A stretch of DNA of 64,000 nt from Solirubrobacterales bacterium (GCA_009691195.1 SHVA01000007.1:16480-80479); one strand, 5' to 3'. Positions 18,101 through 28,870 are shown, numbered from the stretch's first letter. Made by a program: numbers and translations. Notes: generated from the letters alone by a model not told the origin.

Positions 18101-19107
18101 CGCTGCTGCGCGAGGGCGTCCCGATCCGCTTCACGGGCCAGGATACCGAGCGCGGGACCTTCTCCAACCGCCACCTCGCGCTCCACGACGAGAAGACTGG
18201 CCTTCGCTACGCCCCGATCGAGCACCTCGCCGCCGCCGAGGCGCCGATCGAGCTCCACAACAGCCCCCTCTCAGAGGCCGCCTGCCTCGGGTTCGAGTAC
18301 GGGTATTCGGCCGCCTCGACCGACAGCCTGGTCCTCTGGGAGGCGCAATTCGGCGACTTCGCCAACTCGGCGCAGGTCATCATCGACAGCTTCATCGCCT
18401 CGGGCGAGGCGAAGTGGGGGCAGATGACCCGGCTGACGTTGCTGCTGCCCCACGGCTACGAGGGCGCCGGCCCGGAGCATTCGAGCGCCCGGATCGAGCG
18501 CTTCATCCAGCTCGCGGCCGAGGGGAACATGCGGCTGGCCAACCCGACCACGGCGGCCCAGTACTTCCACCTGCTGCGCCGCCAGGCGCGAATCGCGAAG
18601 GCCCGGCCGATGGTCGTCTTCACCCCCAAGGGCCTGCTGCGGCTCCCCCGGGCCACCTCGACGCTCGAGGACCTGGCCTCCAGCTCCTTCCAGTTCGTCC
18701 TCGACGACCCGCGCAAACCGGACCCCGACAAGGTCACACGCCTGGTCCTCTGCAGCGGCAAGGTCTACTACGACATGGAAGCGGCGCCCAAGCGCGAGGA
18801 GGCCGACTCGGTCGCGATCGCGCGGGTCGAGCTCCTCTACCCCTTCGCCAAGGAGCAGCTCTCGGAGCTGATCGCCGGCTACCCCCAGCTCAAGGAGATC
18901 GTCTGGGTGCAGGAGGAGCCGCGCAACATGGGCGCCTGGAGCGTGATGCAGCGCCGGATGCCCGAGATGCTCCCGACCGGCGCCGACTTCGGCTACGTCG
19001 GCAGGCCCTCACGGGCGAGCCCCGGCGAGGGTTACCCGGTCGCCCACACCAAGGAGCAGGAGAGGATCGTCCTCACCGCCCTGATGGGCAAGGCCGACCC
19101 GGCCTAG
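15121..19107 (+). CDS. kgd: Single-chain 2-oxoglutarate dehydrogenase: lipoyl + E3-binding + E2 succinyltransferase + E1
   Basis: 1328-aa multidomain enzyme converting 2-oxoglutarate to succinyl-CoA in the TCA cycle. Residues 5-82 form a lipoyl domain (lipoyl lysine K47 in STDKVDA). Residues ~128-163 are a peripheral-subunit (E3)-binding domain (ATPVARRVAAVSGVELSG). Residues ~185-430 are the E2 acyltransferase core with catalytic TYDHRVIQG (His393). Residues ~460-1328 are the E1 thiamine-diphosphate part (GMAHRGRLSVLAHNLG, GDAAFPGQG, IIQNNQIGF). Mycobacterial Kgd and corynebacterial OdhA carry E2-core plus E1 but lack lipoyl and E3-binding domains, so this chain appears self-sufficient except for E3. 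ATG 15121 is preceded by AAGGCGGCG. The DUF3817 gene starts directly after the stop. Confidence 0.95.
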   Translation: MASNGNLQVVMPEMGESVTEGTVLEWHVAEGDTVEEGQTVVEVSTDKVDAEVPAPAAGTITKLCVEPDETIEVGKPLAEIDPTGGATAVDAEAVQAEDGAAAKGAAAGAEAPVAGTATAASGDDPTRATPVARRVAAVSGVELSGLKGSGAGGKVTKGDVLAAGQGGNGAAAPQPGALGEEEAKPLRGPAAAVAKAMNESRQIPTATSFRTLPVDALDAKRKALNGVLRERGMKVSFTHLVAWAIVKAAQEWSVMARSFDERDGKPFAVQPANVNLGIAVDVERKGSRSLMVPCIKGADGLDFAGFHSYYEDLITKTRHNKLTADDFQSTNITLTNPGGLGTVASVPRLLAGQGTIVATGSIAYPPEWANASPERIKALGVSKVMTMTSTYDHRVIQGAESGSFLRRIEQLLAGQDDFYETVAANLGADPGIVTNAHPASASAAPVPSSSSPSSPPSQELLQAVQAATSLLKAYRTHGHLSARLDPLGSEPKGDPAIQPENLNLTPELMSQVPAEILRIGVEGETLLEALPRMREAYCGTITYQIEHLSSHQQRMWLRDMIEHGTHREPLSPQEKRSLLERLIEVFGFERYLERAYLGQKMFSIEGLDATVPMLDLLFTLAQRDGAKEVEIGMAHRGRLSVLAHNLGRSEESIMAEFEGAKAIEAVKAVAAIPSGGTGDVKYHYGHDGTFVTRDEIEIGVHLYPNPSHLEFVDPVVTGAAYAAQTTQEKSKLEHDTSAALPVLLHGDAAFPGQGVVAETLNLLAIEGYATGGSIHIIQNNQIGFTTEPREGRSTPYAADMAKGFNVPIVHVNADDPEACLAAIRLAMAYRRRWGRDVVIDVVGYRRYGHNETDEPAYTQPVMAAKIKDHPPVSQIYADALIAEGIVDAADVEAKKEQRQSELRAVHEELRTKIEAGEYEDPTATGTGELDRTRSPSVETDVDERVLRDLNEELLRVPDSFATHRKLRKPLGKRREAMDEGGIEFGHAEALALATLLREGVPIRFTGQDTERGTFSNRHLALHDEKTGLRYAPIEHLAAAEAPIELHNSPLSEAACLGFEYGYSAASTDSLVLWEAQFGDFANSAQVIIDSFIASGEAKWGQMTRLTLLLPHGYEGAGPEHSSARIERFIQLAAEGNMRLANPTTAAQYFHLLRRQARIAKARPMVVFTPKGLLRLPRATSTLEDLASSSFQFVLDDPRKPDPDKVTRLVLCSGKVYYDMEAAPKREEADSVAIARVELLYPFAKEQLSELIAGYPQLKEIVWVQEEPRNMGAWSVMQRRMPEMLPTGADFGYVGRPSRASPGEGYPVAHTKEQERIVLTALMGKADPA

Positions 19108-19470
19108 GTGAGCGAGCCCTCGCCACTTCGCAAGCCGGTGCCCGGGCGGCTGTTCAGGTGGGTGAAGATCGTCTCGTGGGTGGAGCTGGTGATCTTCGCC
19201 GCGCTCCTCCTCTTCTGGCTGGCGCCCGGCTTCGACCAGGAGAGCTTCATCTTCGGCATGGGCCACGGGATCGGTTATCTGGCCCTCTGCCTCCTGATCC
19301 TGGTCGCGGTGTTCGCGCGCGAGGCGCCATGGCCCCTGCTCGCTGCCACCCTCACCCCGGTCGGCCCGCTCGGCAGCGTGATCGGGATCGCCCTGATCGA
19401 GCACCGCGGGCTCGGGGTCGAGGAGGGCGCGAGCGCGGAGGGTCTGACCGAAACCAGCTCTGCCTATTGA
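19108..19470 (+). CDS. DUF3817-type small integral membrane protein
   Basis: 120-aa protein with about three hydrophobic segments (VELVIFAALLLFWLAPG; GIGYLALCLLILVAVFA; PLLAATLTPVGPLGSVIGIAL) and a HGIGYLA motif typical of DUF3817 membrane proteins. GTG 19108 directly follows the TAG of the 2-oxoglutarate dehydrogenase gene, so the two are translationally coupled. The tail is acidic. Function unknown. Confidence 0.75.
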   Translation: MSEPSPLRKPVPGRLFRWVKIVSWVELVIFAALLLFWLAPGFDQESFIFGMGHGIGYLALCLLILVAVFAREAPWPLLAATLTPVGPLGSVIGIALIEHRGLGVEEGASAEGLTETSSAY

Positions 19471-19533
19471 CACGGTCCGGCGCCAACGTGGATAATCAAC
19501 CGCGCGGGGAGAATTCATAAGTCGTAAAAAGCT

Positions 19534-19652
19534 CGCTCCCGGGACAGTCCCGCCTCCGGGAGCGATCGCGTCGGAAATCCCTCCCTGGCTACCGACGCGC
19601 AGGCGTGACGAGGGCCGCGTGGACCCCCTGCCTCCCGCGGCCCCGTCACGCC
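19534..19652. terminator. Three stacked hairpins between convergent kgd and acnA
   Basis: Hairpin 1 has arms CGCTCCCGG (19534-19542) and CCGGGAGCG (19556-19564). Hairpin 2 has CGCGTCGG (19567-19574) and CCGACGCG (19592-19599). Hairpin 3 has an 18-base arm at 19602-19619 pairing with 19636-19652, with one bulged base. They fill the 198-bp gap between the convergent stops and are symmetric, so they can end transcription from both sides. No strong U tracts. Confidence 0.7.
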
Positions 19653-19668
19653 ATTACTTTCAGGGGCG

Positions 19669-22515
<2,847 letters not shown>

Positions 22516-22568
22516 GCGCCCAGTATTACCCACGCGCACCCCCAGTCACCCGGGGGTGCGCGCCGGCC

Positions 22569-25157
22569 CTACTTGGTCTTGCCGGACTTGCCGGACTTGG
22601 CCTTGGAAAGCAGCAGCTGGCGCGTCGCCTGGACGCTGCCGGACTGCTCGGTCGTGGTCACGACGACGCGGACCCTGACCGTACGGGCCTTGCCGAGCTT
22701 CTTGCGAACCTCGCTGCCGACTCTCAGCTTCAGGGTCTTGGTCGAGGAACCCGCGATCGTGGCCTTACCGCCGCTGATCAGCAGCCGCTTGGCTGATGCG
22801 AGCGCGCCGCCGCCCAGGAACACCTTCACCGTGGCGTGAGCGGAGTCCCACCCCTCGGGTGCGCCGACCTGGAGCTTGAAGGCGCTGCTTTTGAGCTTGA
22901 GCTTGCCTCCACCCCCGATCGCGGCGTTCTCGGGGGTCAGCGCCGCAGCACCGGCCGACAGGGTCTGGCCGGTTCGCAGCACATTCGCGGCGGGGGCCTT
23001 CACCAGGCCGCCGAGGCTGCCCGGCTCCTCGACCGTCGGCAGGCGCAGCTCCAGGTTGGAGACCGTGATCGGTCCCTGGCCATCGGAGGGGCGTGCGTAG
23101 GGCCCGAGGAAGCCGGCGTCCGAGTCCTTCGGCAGCAGCTCCAGCTTCGCGATGTGACCCGAGGCGAAGCGCCAGGCGCCGGGATGCAGCTGGAACACCT
23201 GGCTGCTTGAGCCGACATCCGACCGGTAGAGCTGGCGCGCGACGAGGCTCTCGGTGTCGTCCGCCGTGCTCGCGGTGCCCTGGGTGTTGACGTCCAGCAG
23301 CCTCGCGGCGAGCTGGTTGTTGGCACCGGGCGAGGCGATGTCGGCCAGCACGGTCGGTGATCCGACCATCGTGTAGCCGGCGGAGGGTGCCGCCGGGAGC
23401 CGGTAGGTCGCCGTGTCCACCTGGTCGGCGGCAGCAGCCGTCGCGCAGGCGCCGGGGCCCGAGATCGGGTTGAAGGGTGCTGCGACGGTGTCGCTGCCGG
23501 CCGCGGGGGTGATCGTCTTGGCGGCAGCCGAGCTGAAGCGCACTTCGCCAGGGGCGATCTCCGCCCAGGTCGGCGCCGCGAACGGGCCACCCGAGGGGTT
23601 ACCGCTCGGACACGTCTCCGTGTAGACCTCCGCCTGCTGGGGCGGGGCCGAGCCGACGCCCTTGACGTAGAAGTCCATCCAAGCGTCCTCACGAGCGACG
23701 AGGGCGCTGACGACGTCGGCCTTGTTCTGGGCGCGCTGGTGGCCGAAGTCCCCGAAGAAGACCGAGATCGGGCTGTCCGGATACTCGGTCGAGGTGCGGT
23801 TGTAGAACCGCAGCGCCTCATCCACAGGGAAGAGGTCGTCGGTGAAGCCGCTCGAGATCAGCAGCGGTGCGGGCGCCTGCGAATGATCGATCCCGTAGGA
23901 CGAATGGTGCTGTGAGATCTCGTCGAGGATGTCCTCAACAGCCGAATCACCGTCATAGGGCTCGCCGGCGAGCAAACGGATCTGCCAGCCGGCGAGGTCC
24001 GCGGTGTCGTCGGTTCCGGTTGGCACGTAGTTGCCGGGGGAGCCGAGGCCCGAGATGTAGAGCCCCGAGACGAAGGACAGCTTCATCACGCCGATACGGC
24101 CCGTGTAGGGCGAGTCCGCGACGTAGTCGAGGTTGCCCCCGTTGGGCGTCAGCGAGTACGCGAGGTCGGTCCAGGGGATGCCGGGCGTCGCCGCCGCGAT
24201 CTGCATTGGCTTGTTGTCAACCGGGCTGGTCCAGGGCGACAGCGTGTAGTCGAGGTTCATGACGCGATCCTTCAGTGCCGCGAGTGCCATCGACAGGCCG
24301 CCGCCGTAGGAGCCGCCTGTGGCGCCGATCTGCTGAGGGTCGATCAGCTCTTCGTCGGCGAGCTCGCCGGCGAGGAACTGCGCGTCGTGCGGCTCGTAGC
24401 GCGTGTCGATCAGGCGCACGTAGCCATCGTCGCACGCGCTGCCCCCAAGGGTGATCGCGCGTGCGGCGCCGCACGAGTAGCGAAAGCCACGGTCCGTCAT
24501 CGTGAACACGGCGTAGCCCCGATCGGTCCAGCGCTTAAGCGAGTCGAAGCCCAGCTTTCCTCCGCCGTAGCCGTGGAAGACCATGATCAGCGGGTAGTTG
24601 TTGTCTCCCGCCCCAGGATCGGCAGGGAACGCGACGTTTATGTCAAGCGGCACCCCGTCAAAGGAGGCCGTGGTCGAAGGCAGTTCTCCCTGGGTCGTGG
24701 TCTGGCCGTCGGTCGCCGTGCTCGCCCCCCCGCTCAGACCAGCGTTGCCAGCGCGGAGTCGGCTGACATTGGCCCTTGACAGCGCGCCGCTAAACGTGAC
24801 GTTGTACCGGCCGGCAGGAGATCCTGGCTTCGACACAACCACGTTGCCGGTCCCAATGCCCGCGAGGGCCTCGAGGGCGCTGTCAAGGGCTGGTCCGGTC
24901 GCGTCGAAAGCGACCGGGGCAGTGGTATCAGCGCCGAAGGTGAGCGTGAACGTCCCTCCTGTTGCATCAATGTCGAGCTGCTGAACCTCGTCGGCGCCAC
25001 CGCCACAACGGCGCTGATCGTCCGTGGGCGTCAGGGTGCCATTGTCAAAGTTGGTGCAGGTCACGTCGCCACCGAAGACATCCGGGATCGTGGCGTTTGC
25101 CGCAGGCGCGGCCCAAAGGCACCCGAGCACGACAGACATCAGCGCGACTTTCCGCAT
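22569..25157 (-). CDS. Secreted CocE/NonD-type alpha/beta hydrolase with C-terminal jelly-roll
   Basis: 862-aa exported hydrolase (X-Pro dipeptidyl-peptidase/cocaine-esterase-like). ATG 25157, preceded by GGAGAGAG, starts a signal peptide (MRKVALMSVVLGCLWAAPAANA). Residues ~60-160 form a beta-rich domain (TFTLTFGADTTAPVAF ... ALEALAGIGTGNVVV) of a type found in large surface proteins. The alpha/beta hydrolase core has the nucleophile elbow GATGGSYGGGLSMAL, a likely Asp in SSGFTDDLFPVDEAL and His in FFGDFGHQRAQ. A galactose-binding-like domain and a Lys-rich tail follow. It probably cleaves esters or peptides outside the cell. The 87 bases of open frame upstream of the chosen start lack a signal peptide and are excluded. 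Confidence 0.85.
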   Translation of the reverse strand: MRKVALMSVVLGCLWAAPAANATIPDVFGGDVTCTNFDNGTLTPTDDQRRCGGGADEVQQLDIDATGGTFTLTFGADTTAPVAFDATGPALDSALEALAGIGTGNVVVSKPGSPAGRYNVTFSGALSRANVSRLRAGNAGLSGGASTATDGQTTTQGELPSTTASFDGVPLDINVAFPADPGAGDNNYPLIMVFHGYGGGKLGFDSLKRWTDRGYAVFTMTDRGFRYSCGAARAITLGGSACDDGYVRLIDTRYEPHDAQFLAGELADEELIDPQQIGATGGSYGGGLSMALAALKDRVMNLDYTLSPWTSPVDNKPMQIAAATPGIPWTDLAYSLTPNGGNLDYVADSPYTGRIGVMKLSFVSGLYISGLGSPGNYVPTGTDDTADLAGWQIRLLAGEPYDGDSAVEDILDEISQHHSSYGIDHSQAPAPLLISSGFTDDLFPVDEALRFYNRTSTEYPDSPISVFFGDFGHQRAQNKADVVSALVAREDAWMDFYVKGVGSAPPQQAEVYTETCPSGNPSGGPFAAPTWAEIAPGEVRFSSAAAKTITPAAGSDTVAAPFNPISGPGACATAAAADQVDTATYRLPAAPSAGYTMVGSPTVLADIASPGANNQLAARLLDVNTQGTASTADDTESLVARQLYRSDVGSSSQVFQLHPGAWRFASGHIAKLELLPKDSDAGFLGPYARPSDGQGPITVSNLELRLPTVEEPGSLGGLVKAPAANVLRTGQTLSAGAAALTPENAAIGGGGKLKLKSSAFKLQVGAPEGWDSAHATVKVFLGGGALASAKRLLISGGKATIAGSSTKTLKLRVGSEVRKKLGKARTVRVRVVVTTTEQSGSVQATRQLLLSKAKSGKSGKTK

Positions 25158-25329
25158 CAGACTCTCTCCATTCCCTCTGTATCTATCTCCAAGTTCCGGG
25201 CTCAACCGGACTCCCTGCTCCCGCTGAGCCGTTTCGCCGTCCATGAGGAGGCGAGGCGAAAACGATACAGCTTTGCCTACAGCGGCAATACCCGAGTTGC
25301 GGCTCCATCGGAACCGCTGCCTTCGCGCC

Positions 25330-26145
25330 CTAGCGTTTGTCGGCCTGGCCCGCGGTCAACTGGTCGGCGATCTTCTCGGCGCCGCGGCGCCGTTGGAACC
25401 TGGCGGCGAGCTCGGGGTGCGCGTGGCCGAGGCGGGCCGGAACCCGCTGGCGGCGGGGCGCGACCACGATCTCGGCCCTGTCGCGCCGGATCGCCCGCGT
25501 GACGGCGCGGGCGACCTTCCTGGGGGTCGTCGTCCCCAGCCAGGGCGGGAGCTTGGTCTCGGCGTCGTGCAACAGGCCCGCCTCGCGCACGAATCCGGGT
25601 GAGACGACCGAGACGCCGACGCCGGCGGGGTGGAGGTCCTCGCGAATGCCGAAGGCGAAGCCCCGCAGGCCGAACTTGGTGGCGGAGTAGATGGAGCCTC
25701 TGGGAGAGGCGACCTTGCCCGCGATCGAGGAGATGAATACCAGGTGCCCTTCTCCCTTGCGCTCGAGGGTCGGGGCGAGGGCGCGGGCCATCATGATCGG
25801 CGCCTCGAGGTTGACCCTCAGCGCCCGCGCCAGCTCGCGCCGGCTGAAGCTCTGGAGGCGCCCGGTCGCCGGCAGCGCGGCATTCGCCACGAGGCCGTCG
25901 AGCTTGCCGGCGTCCGCGACCAGCTTCTCGGCGGCGCCATCCTCGGCGAGGTCCGCCGGCACAACCCTGTGCCTGCGCGCTCCGCCCGGAAGCTCGCGAG
26001 CGAGCTGCTTCAACTCTTTCTCCTTGCGGGAGCTGAGCACGAGGATCGCACCCTTGGCCGCCAGCTCGGCGGCGATCACCTGGCCGAGACCGCCCGTCGC
26101 GCCGCTCAGCAGCAGCCGCTTGCCCTCGAGCTCCACGCGGGCCAA
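25330..26145 (-). CDS. Short-chain dehydrogenase/reductase
   Basis: 271-aa classical SDR. The cofactor motif SGATGGLG is near residues 14-21, with NAALPATG in place of NNAG, a catalytic ISSIAGKVASPRGSIYSATK (Ser-Tyr-Lys), and a C-terminal extension rich in Arg. The likely start is TTG 26145 (LARVELEGKRLLLSGA), with GTG 26136 as an alternative. No neighbouring gene indicates its substrate. The divergent neighbour is the riboswitch-controlled NlpC/P60-like gene. Confidence 0.85.
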   Translation of the reverse strand: MARVELEGKRLLLSGATGGLGQVIAAELAAKGAILVLSSRKEKELKQLARELPGGARRHRVVPADLAEDGAAEKLVADAGKLDGLVANAALPATGRLQSFSRRELARALRVNLEAPIMMARALAPTLERKGEGHLVFISSIAGKVASPRGSIYSATKFGLRGFAFGIREDLHPAGVGVSVVSPGFVREAGLLHDAETKLPPWLGTTTPRKVARAVTRAIRRDRAEIVVAPRRQRVPARLGHAHPELAARFQRRRGAEKIADQLTAGQADKR

Positions 26146-26227
26146 CCTACATCAGCGGGCGTCGCCACCGCCCCGCCCGAGTCTTCCCGTTGTCTTCTTT
26201 GCAAGCAGACCTTCACGTTTGATAGGC

Positions 26228-26372
26228 TGCCGCCGAATCGCATAGGTAATGCCGAGTCACGCTGGTCCATCCGGACGTGAACGGGGGAACCAAAGATCTG
26301 GGGCGAACCCATAGTGGGGCGCAGGCTCCTTCAGCGCCAGCCCGTCAGCTAACCCCGTAGGCCGACAGAGGA
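26228..26372 (+). promoter_or_regulatory. c-di-AMP (ydaO/yuaA) riboswitch
   Basis: The 5' leader of the NlpC/P60-like gene holds conserved ydaO-class blocks: GCCGCCGAATCG at the start, GGGGGAACCA followed by TGGGGCGAA in the core, and CCCGTCAGCTAACCCCGTAGGC at the 3' side. The element ends just before the AGAGGAGAA ribosome site. This class senses c-di-AMP and usually turns off cell-wall hydrolase genes in actinobacteria. Exact ends are approximate. Confidence 0.92.
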
Positions 26373-26380
26373 GAACCGCA

Positions 26381-26935
26381 GTGCGTTCATTCAGGAACCA
26401 CAGGATCGCCAGGATCGCCGCGCTCGCGGTCGGCGTCGGTGCCCTGATGGCCCCTCCCGCCTTCGCCGGCAGCGGCGGCACCGGGGTCCCCGGGACCGAT
26501 CCGGTCCAGACGGGCCCCCCTGGCAAGGCGAAGCTGCTCAAGAACGGGATGGCGGTCGCGCCCTCGAACGCCCCCCAGCGCGTGATCAACGCGATCGAGG
26601 CTGCCAACCGGATCCGCAAGAAGCCCTACATCTGGGGCGGCGGTCACCGCAGCTGGGAGGCCAAGGGCTACGACTGTTCCGGAGCCGTCAGCTACGCGCT
26701 GCACGCCGCCAAGATGCTGAGCACGCCGACCCCCTCGGGCCCGCTGATGAAGTGGGGCGAGAAGGGCATGGGACGCTGGATCACCGTCTACGCCAACGGC
26801 GGTCACACCTACGCCGTGATCGCGGGCCTGCGCTGGGATACCTCGGCGATGGGCTCGGGCGGCAACGGTCCTCGCTGGCGCGCCGCCAAGCGCTCGCCCG
26901 GCGGCTTCGCCGTTCGCCACTTCCCGAACTTCTAG
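26381..26935 (+). CDS. Secreted NlpC/P60-like cell-wall hydrolase
   Basis: 184-aa exported protein. The basic N-terminus and hydrophobic stretch (RIARIAALAVGVGALMAPPAFA) form a signal peptide cut near residue 29. The catalytic cysteine lies in KGYDCSGAVSYALHAA (Cys99) and the histidine in ANGGHTYAVIAGLRWDT (His142), the NlpC/P60 peptidase arrangement. It probably cuts peptide stems in peptidoglycan. GTG 26381 follows AGAGGAGAA. The c-di-AMP riboswitch directly upstream links it to turgor and wall control. It lacks the coiled-coil or LysM domains of larger homologues. Confidence 0.9.
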   Translation: MRSFRNHRIARIAALAVGVGALMAPPAFAGSGGTGVPGTDPVQTGPPGKAKLLKNGMAVAPSNAPQRVINAIEAANRIRKKPYIWGGGHRSWEAKGYDCSGAVSYALHAAKMLSTPTPSGPLMKWGEKGMGRWITVYANGGHTYAVIAGLRWDTSAMGSGGNGPRWRAAKRSPGGFAVRHFPNF

Positions 26936-27135
26936 GCGGAGCCTCCAGGCAGATGGGTGGCCGCGACGCGGCCTTGACTGACCCGATCGGCGCATAGTCC
27001 AAGCGCCAGGGCCAAGATTGTCCAATCCGGCCCGTGCCCCTCGGATATACCTCCGCGCACGAGGCCTCGGCCGGGGTGTAAAGGTTTGCCCCGCGCCGCC
27101 GTTAGTCGAAGCTGGCCGAACCGAGGGAGAGGGAA

Positions 27136-27335
27136 GTAGCCACGTCTACAGCACCGTGGTCCGACGCCACCGCTTCAGGCAAGCCGCCCGCCGGTGCGCC
27201 CGACGTGCGCCTGTCGGGCGTCAGCAAGCACTACGGCGAGGTGGTTGCCGTCAACTCGATCGACCTCGAGATCGCCCGGGGGGAGTTCTTCACAATGCTG
27301 GGCCCGTCAGGCTCGGGCAAGACCACCCCCTGCGG
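27136..27335 (+). pseudogene. 5' remnant of a PotA-like ABC ATPase gene
   Basis: The frame encodes a leader (ATSTAPWSDATASGKPPAGA) and then the N-terminal ATPase strands VRLSGVSKHYGEVVAVNSIDL and EIARGEFFTMLGPSGSGKTT, and is lost right after Walker A. The Q-loop, signature and Walker B motifs are absent. GTA at 27136 sits where a start would be, behind GAGGGAGAGGGAA, so even the start codon looks altered; GTG 27205 is the first canonical one. The break at about 27326-27336 joins reverse-strand RHS-like sequence. Two intact PotA genes lie downstream at 28871 and 48428. Confidence 0.85.
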
Positions 27336-27455
27336 AGCTCGGCAACCGGACGCATCGCTTCGGTGCCGTACAGGTAGCCGGCGGTCAGGGTCCCATTGAG
27401 CTTGCGGCCGACGCGGCGTCCGAGTCCGTCCGTCAGGTACAGCCGGTCCGAGCTT
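27336..27455 (-). pseudogene. RHS/YD-repeat protein relic
   Basis: The reverse strand encodes LYLTDGLGRRVGRKLNGT followed by LTAGYLYGTEAMRPVAELRRG, the YD-repeat core pattern of RHS proteins. Only about 40 codons remain, with no start, no polymorphic toxin tail and no neighbouring secretion genes. Just upstream on the same strand, CAAAGGAGAACCCGGATG (27465-27480) looks like the RBS and start of yet another gene, out of frame with the relic. This is a rearrangement scar. Confidence 0.75.
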
Positions 27456-27543
27456 GGCCCTAGGGTGAGTGTTCATCCGGGTTCTCCTTTGTCTTGAGAT
27501 CTCGCAAGACCCCAAGCCTCGGGATGGGCCCGGATGGCACTTC

Positions 27544-27583
27544 GGTCGGCCCCCGCGGTTCCGCGGAACCCCGGGGGCCGACC
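27544..27583. terminator. Perfect GC-rich hairpin downstream of the amine oxidase gene
   Basis: Arms GGTCGGCCCCCG (27544-27555) and CGGGGGCCGACC (27572-27583) enclose a palindromic GGTTCCGCGGAACC-type centre. It lies about 40 bp after the amine oxidase stop. No U tract; likely a bidirectional terminator. Confidence 0.65.
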
Positions 27584-27625
27584 CTCAGCTGTTCATGACG
27601 TCCCTGGGCGGGACAGCAGGCCGGA

Positions 27626-28840
27626 CTAGTAGGCGAGATCGCTCGCCGCTCTGCGGCCACTGCGGATCGCGCCCTCCATCAGGCCGTTGAAGGCGCCGCC
27701 GGTGTGCTCGCCGGCGAAGCTGAGCGGTCCCACCGGCTCGGCGAGCGCCTCGGCGAGCGCCGGCTCCGGCGAGACGGAGTAGGCGGCCCGCACCCAGGGG
27801 TCGTCGTCCCAGGTCGAGAGAACCGCCCCTCCGGGCTCGAGCCGCAGGTCGGGGCGCAGCGCCGCCAGCGAGGCGAGCCAGCGCTCGGGCCCGGTGGCGA
27901 CGCCGAGCGCCTCCAGCCCCGGCGCGGAGCCCGCGAAGCAGCTGACCACCGGTTGGGCCGCCTCGCCGGCGCCGGTCGCGGTCCAGCACCAGTAGCGCTC
28001 GGGGACGTTCAGGACCGCGCCGACCGGCGCGGGCTCGGCCAACGGGACGAGCAGCTTCGCCGCCTGCCCGTAGGCCACGGCGGCGAGGGCCGAGCTCTTG
28101 CCGGCGGGAAGCGCGGGATCGAACTCGATCCGGTCGCACACGCTCGCCGGCGCCGCGATCACGCAGGCCTCCGCCTCCAGCTCCGCCCCGGACCCGCCGG
28201 CCGCCGATTCGGTGGCGACCCTGACCCCCTGCTCGCCCCAGGCGATGCGCCTGACCGCGCTGTCGAGCCTGACGATCGCTCCCAGCTCCGAGGCGAGCGA
28301 GGTCGCCAGCCGCTGGTTGCCGCCGGCGACCCCCGGCGAGGGGTCCTGGCCGATGTGGGCGAGGCCGGCGAGGTCGGCGGCGGGGACCCGGTCGGCCGGG
28401 GTCGCCGAGGAGATCTCGACCCTCGCGATCATCGCCTCCCGGACGCCCGGGTCCAGCTCCAGCGACTCCAGCATCGCCAGGGCCGAGGGACGCTCGTCGC
28501 CGAGCGAGCCCAGCGCCGCCTCGACGGCGGGGACCGCCGCGGCCACGTCCGCCTTGGTGGTGCCGATCCCCCCGCGGGGGTCGCGGTCGCCGTAGCGCAT
28601 CCCCTTGTCCCAGAGCCCGAGCGAGAAGCGCGCGGCGAGCTTGACGACCTCGGTGTTGCCGGGAAGGATGAACTCAGCCCCCATCTCCACCACGGCGCCG
28701 TTGGGGAGCTCCCGCGACCAGACCCTGCCCCCGACGCGATCCCGCGCCTCGAGCACCGTCACCTCGCGGCCGGCGCGGCGCAGCTCGTCGGCCGCCACCA
28801 GGCCGGCGAGCCCGGCTCCAACCACGATCACCCGCTTCAT
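27626..28840 (-). CDS. Flavin-containing amine oxidase
   Basis: 404-aa FAD amine oxidase of the monoamine/polyamine oxidase family. It oxidises a primary or secondary amine to imine/aldehyde with release of H2O2 and ammonia or amine. The N-terminal dinucleotide fold [20 protein letters not shown] and the RVGGRVWS motif bind FAD. The C-terminal [23 protein letters not shown] closes the FAD site. It is slightly shorter than typical MAO (~450). It is the last gene of a minus-strand operon with a Rieske oxygenase, two TetR regulators and a Pot-type importer, 30 bp after potA, which points to an imported di/polyamine or related amine as substrate. Confidence 0.87.
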   Translation of the reverse strand: MKRVIVVGAGLAGLVAADELRRAGREVTVLEARDRVGGRVWSRELPNGAVVEMGAEFILPGNTEVVKLAARFSLGLWDKGMRYGDRDPRGGIGTTKADVAAAVPAVEAALGSLGDERPSALAMLESLELDPGVREAMIARVEISSATPADRVPAADLAGLAHIGQDPSPGVAGGNQRLATSLASELGAIVRLDSAVRRIAWGEQGVRVATESAAGGSGAELEAEACVIAAPASVCDRIEFDPALPAGKSSALAAVAYGQAAKLLVPLAEPAPVGAVLNVPERYWCWTATGAGEAAQPVVSCFAGSAPGLEALGVATGPERWLASLAALRPDLRLEPGGAVLSTWDDDPWVRAAYSVSPEPALAEALAEPVGPLSFAGEHTGGAFNGLMEGAIRSGRRAASDLAY

Positions 28841-28870
28841 CGAACCGGTCGAGCCTCGGATGATGCGGCC

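Noticed and set aside
16831..18258. 475-codon open frame antisense to the 2-oxoglutarate dehydrogenase gene
   Set aside because: Low-complexity Arg/Val/Asp/Gly-rich product with no motif; a typical high-GC antisense frame opposite a strongly conserved enzyme.
27231..27515. 94-codon reverse frame with a good RBS (MNTHPRAKL...)
   Set aside because: The RBS and ATG look real, but the following codons are an off-frame reading of the RHS relic, so I treat it as part of the rearrangement scar.
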